Origin: Pseudomonadota bacterium
Lineage (GTDB): Bacteria > Pseudomonadota > Gammaproteobacteria > Steroidobacterales > Steroidobacteraceae
Assembly: GCA_023423935.1 (NCBI GenBank)
Contig: JAFAEQ010000075.1
Coordinates: 149,004 to 213,003, forward strand
Length of the DNA stretch: 64,000 nucleotides
Reading direction: 5' to 3'
Part shown: in pieces, positions 63,345 through 64,000 of the stretch
Layout of the letters: each line of letters starts with the position of its first letter
Position numbering within the stretch: the stretch's first letter is position 1
Made by a program: the position numbers and the translations under genes
The notes under the pieces: model-generated
Told to the model about the DNA's origin: nothing
The model's input: only the letters and a program-made list of their open reading frames with translations
The model's database searches: none

Positions 63345-63776
63345 ATGAAACGCACGGCTTCTGCAGTCTGGAATGGCGGACTCAAGGATGGCAAAGGCAC
63401 GATCTCGACCGAAAGCGGCGTGCTCGAGAACACGCAATATTCGTTCAGTACACGGTTCGAAGACGGCAAAGGCACGAATCCCGAAGAGCTGATCGCAGCG
63501 GCGCATGCAGGTTGTTTTTCGATGGCACTGTCGGCGGAGCTCGGCAACGCCGGCAAGACACCCGACTCGATCGAGACCGAAGCGCAAGTCACGCTGCTCA
63601 AGACTGACGCGGGCTTTACGATCACCGCCGTGCATCTGAAGGTGAAGGCCAAGATCCCGAACATGACACCCGATGAGTTCGCGAAATACGCTCAGAACGC
63701 CAAAGCGGGTTGCCCTGTCTCTCGCGTACTCAAGGCCGACATCACGATGGAGACACGGCTGGCGGGGTGGACATGA
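63345..63776 (+). CDS. osmC: OsmC family peroxiredoxin
   Basis: 143 residues. Catalytic Cys in PEELIAAAHAGCFSMALS and KAGCPVSRVLKADI. Organic hydroperoxide reductase fold, matching OsmC proper (E. coli OsmC 143 aa). It follows the YhfA-like gene on the same strand. Confidence 0.93.
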   Translation: MKRTASAVWNGGLKDGKGTISTESGVLENTQYSFSTRFEDGKGTNPEELIAAAHAGCFSMALSAELGNAGKTPDSIETEAQVTLLKTDAGFTITAVHLKVKAKIPNMTPDEFAKYAQNAKAGCPVSRVLKADITMETRLAGWT

Positions 63777-63780
63777 GAAG

Positions 63781-63862
63781 AAGGTGCTAGGCGCTAGGTC
63801 CTAGGCGCTAGGTGTCCGAGATGCGCTCCGCTTGTCTGGCTAGTGACTAATTCCTGGCGCCG
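63781..63862. repeat. CTAGG-type hairpin after osmC
   Basis: Left arm 63781-63813 (CTAGGCG, CTAGGTC, CTAGGCG, CTAGG) with a degraded right arm near 63836-63862. Confidence 0.6.
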
Positions 63863-63878
63863 AGTGCATTTGATCGTC

Positions 63879-63956
63879 CATCCCGGCGAAGGCCGGGATC
63901 TCCCTCGGGATTCCCGTAGGTCACAAGGCCTGGACCCCGGCCTTCGCCGGGGTGAC
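63879..63956. repeat. REP-like composite palindrome (copy 2, inverted relative to 18001-18085)
   Basis: CATCCCGGCGAAGGCCGGGATC...GACCCCGGCCTTCGCCGGGGTGAC with the conserved middle TAGGTCACAAGG. A third partial palindrome (GGCCTTCGCCGCCGGGGTGAC) follows to 63984. Confidence 0.75.
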
Positions 63957-64000
63957 CCCTTAACGGCCTTCGCCGCCGGGGTGACATCCCTACTGAATGG

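Overview
The window is a chromosomal segment of a high-G+C gammaproteobacterium. The blocks rsmG-parA-parB-atpIBEFHAGDC-glmU-glmS, rpoZ-spoT-ridA-recG and coxB-ctaD-ctaG-ctaE-SURF1 have gammaproteobacterial gene order. Protein character and the wealth of intergenic repeats suggest the Steroidobacteraceae/Nevskiales/Xanthomonadales neighbourhood, but this is an inference and the genus cannot be fixed from sequence alone.

Layout. 1-11.5 kb (mostly minus strand) is respiratory. A main aa3-type cytochrome c oxidase operon (ctaC, ctaD, a 41-residue assembly peptide, ctaG, ctaE, with DUF2244 upstream and SURF1 and a SCO-like protein downstream) is followed by a second oxidase of coxMNO type whose subunit II carries two fused cytochrome c domains. 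11.7-18.5 kb holds bioC, bioB, comF, ubiA, recG and ridA. 18.9-23.4 kb holds spoT, rpoZ, a dihaem cytochrome c4 and acuI. 23.4-37.1 kb is rsmG, parAB, the complete F1Fo ATP synthase operon with a recognisable promoter, then glmU and glmS. 37.1-42.6 kb is an accessory island directly behind glmS, the classical attTn7 position. It is bounded by repeats resembling Tn7 TnsB-binding sites and carries a PIN-domain protein, a GmrSD-type restriction endonuclease (DUF262-DUF1524), a degraded IS3-family copy and a 119-bp MITE. 42.6-64 kb returns to core-like genes: SlyD, CBS protein, leuA with a possible leader peptide, cysQ, cysNC, cysD, a tripartite MacAB-type exporter, a PAP2 phosphatase, a beta-barrel protein, a cupin, S-formylglutathione hydrolase, an MFS transporter and two OsmC-family proteins.

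The most unusual feature is genome architecture, not a gene. About twenty intergenic spaces contain long hairpin-forming elements. Each has a left arm of degenerate short tandem units (mostly 7 nt, one family 9 nt), a loop of 13-140 nt, and a right arm that is the reverse complement of the same unit. At least five unrelated unit sequences (CTAGGNN, GCTGTAG, GTGATGNNN, AATGAGY, NGACAAT) share this design and the same arm polarity. They separate atpA/atpG/atpD/atpC/glmU, sit inside the cox, cysDN and exporter operons, and often contain the stop codon of the preceding gene.

No CRISPR array, rRNA or tRNA gene was seen. Gene calls for conserved families rest on motifs readable in the translations; no database search was possible.
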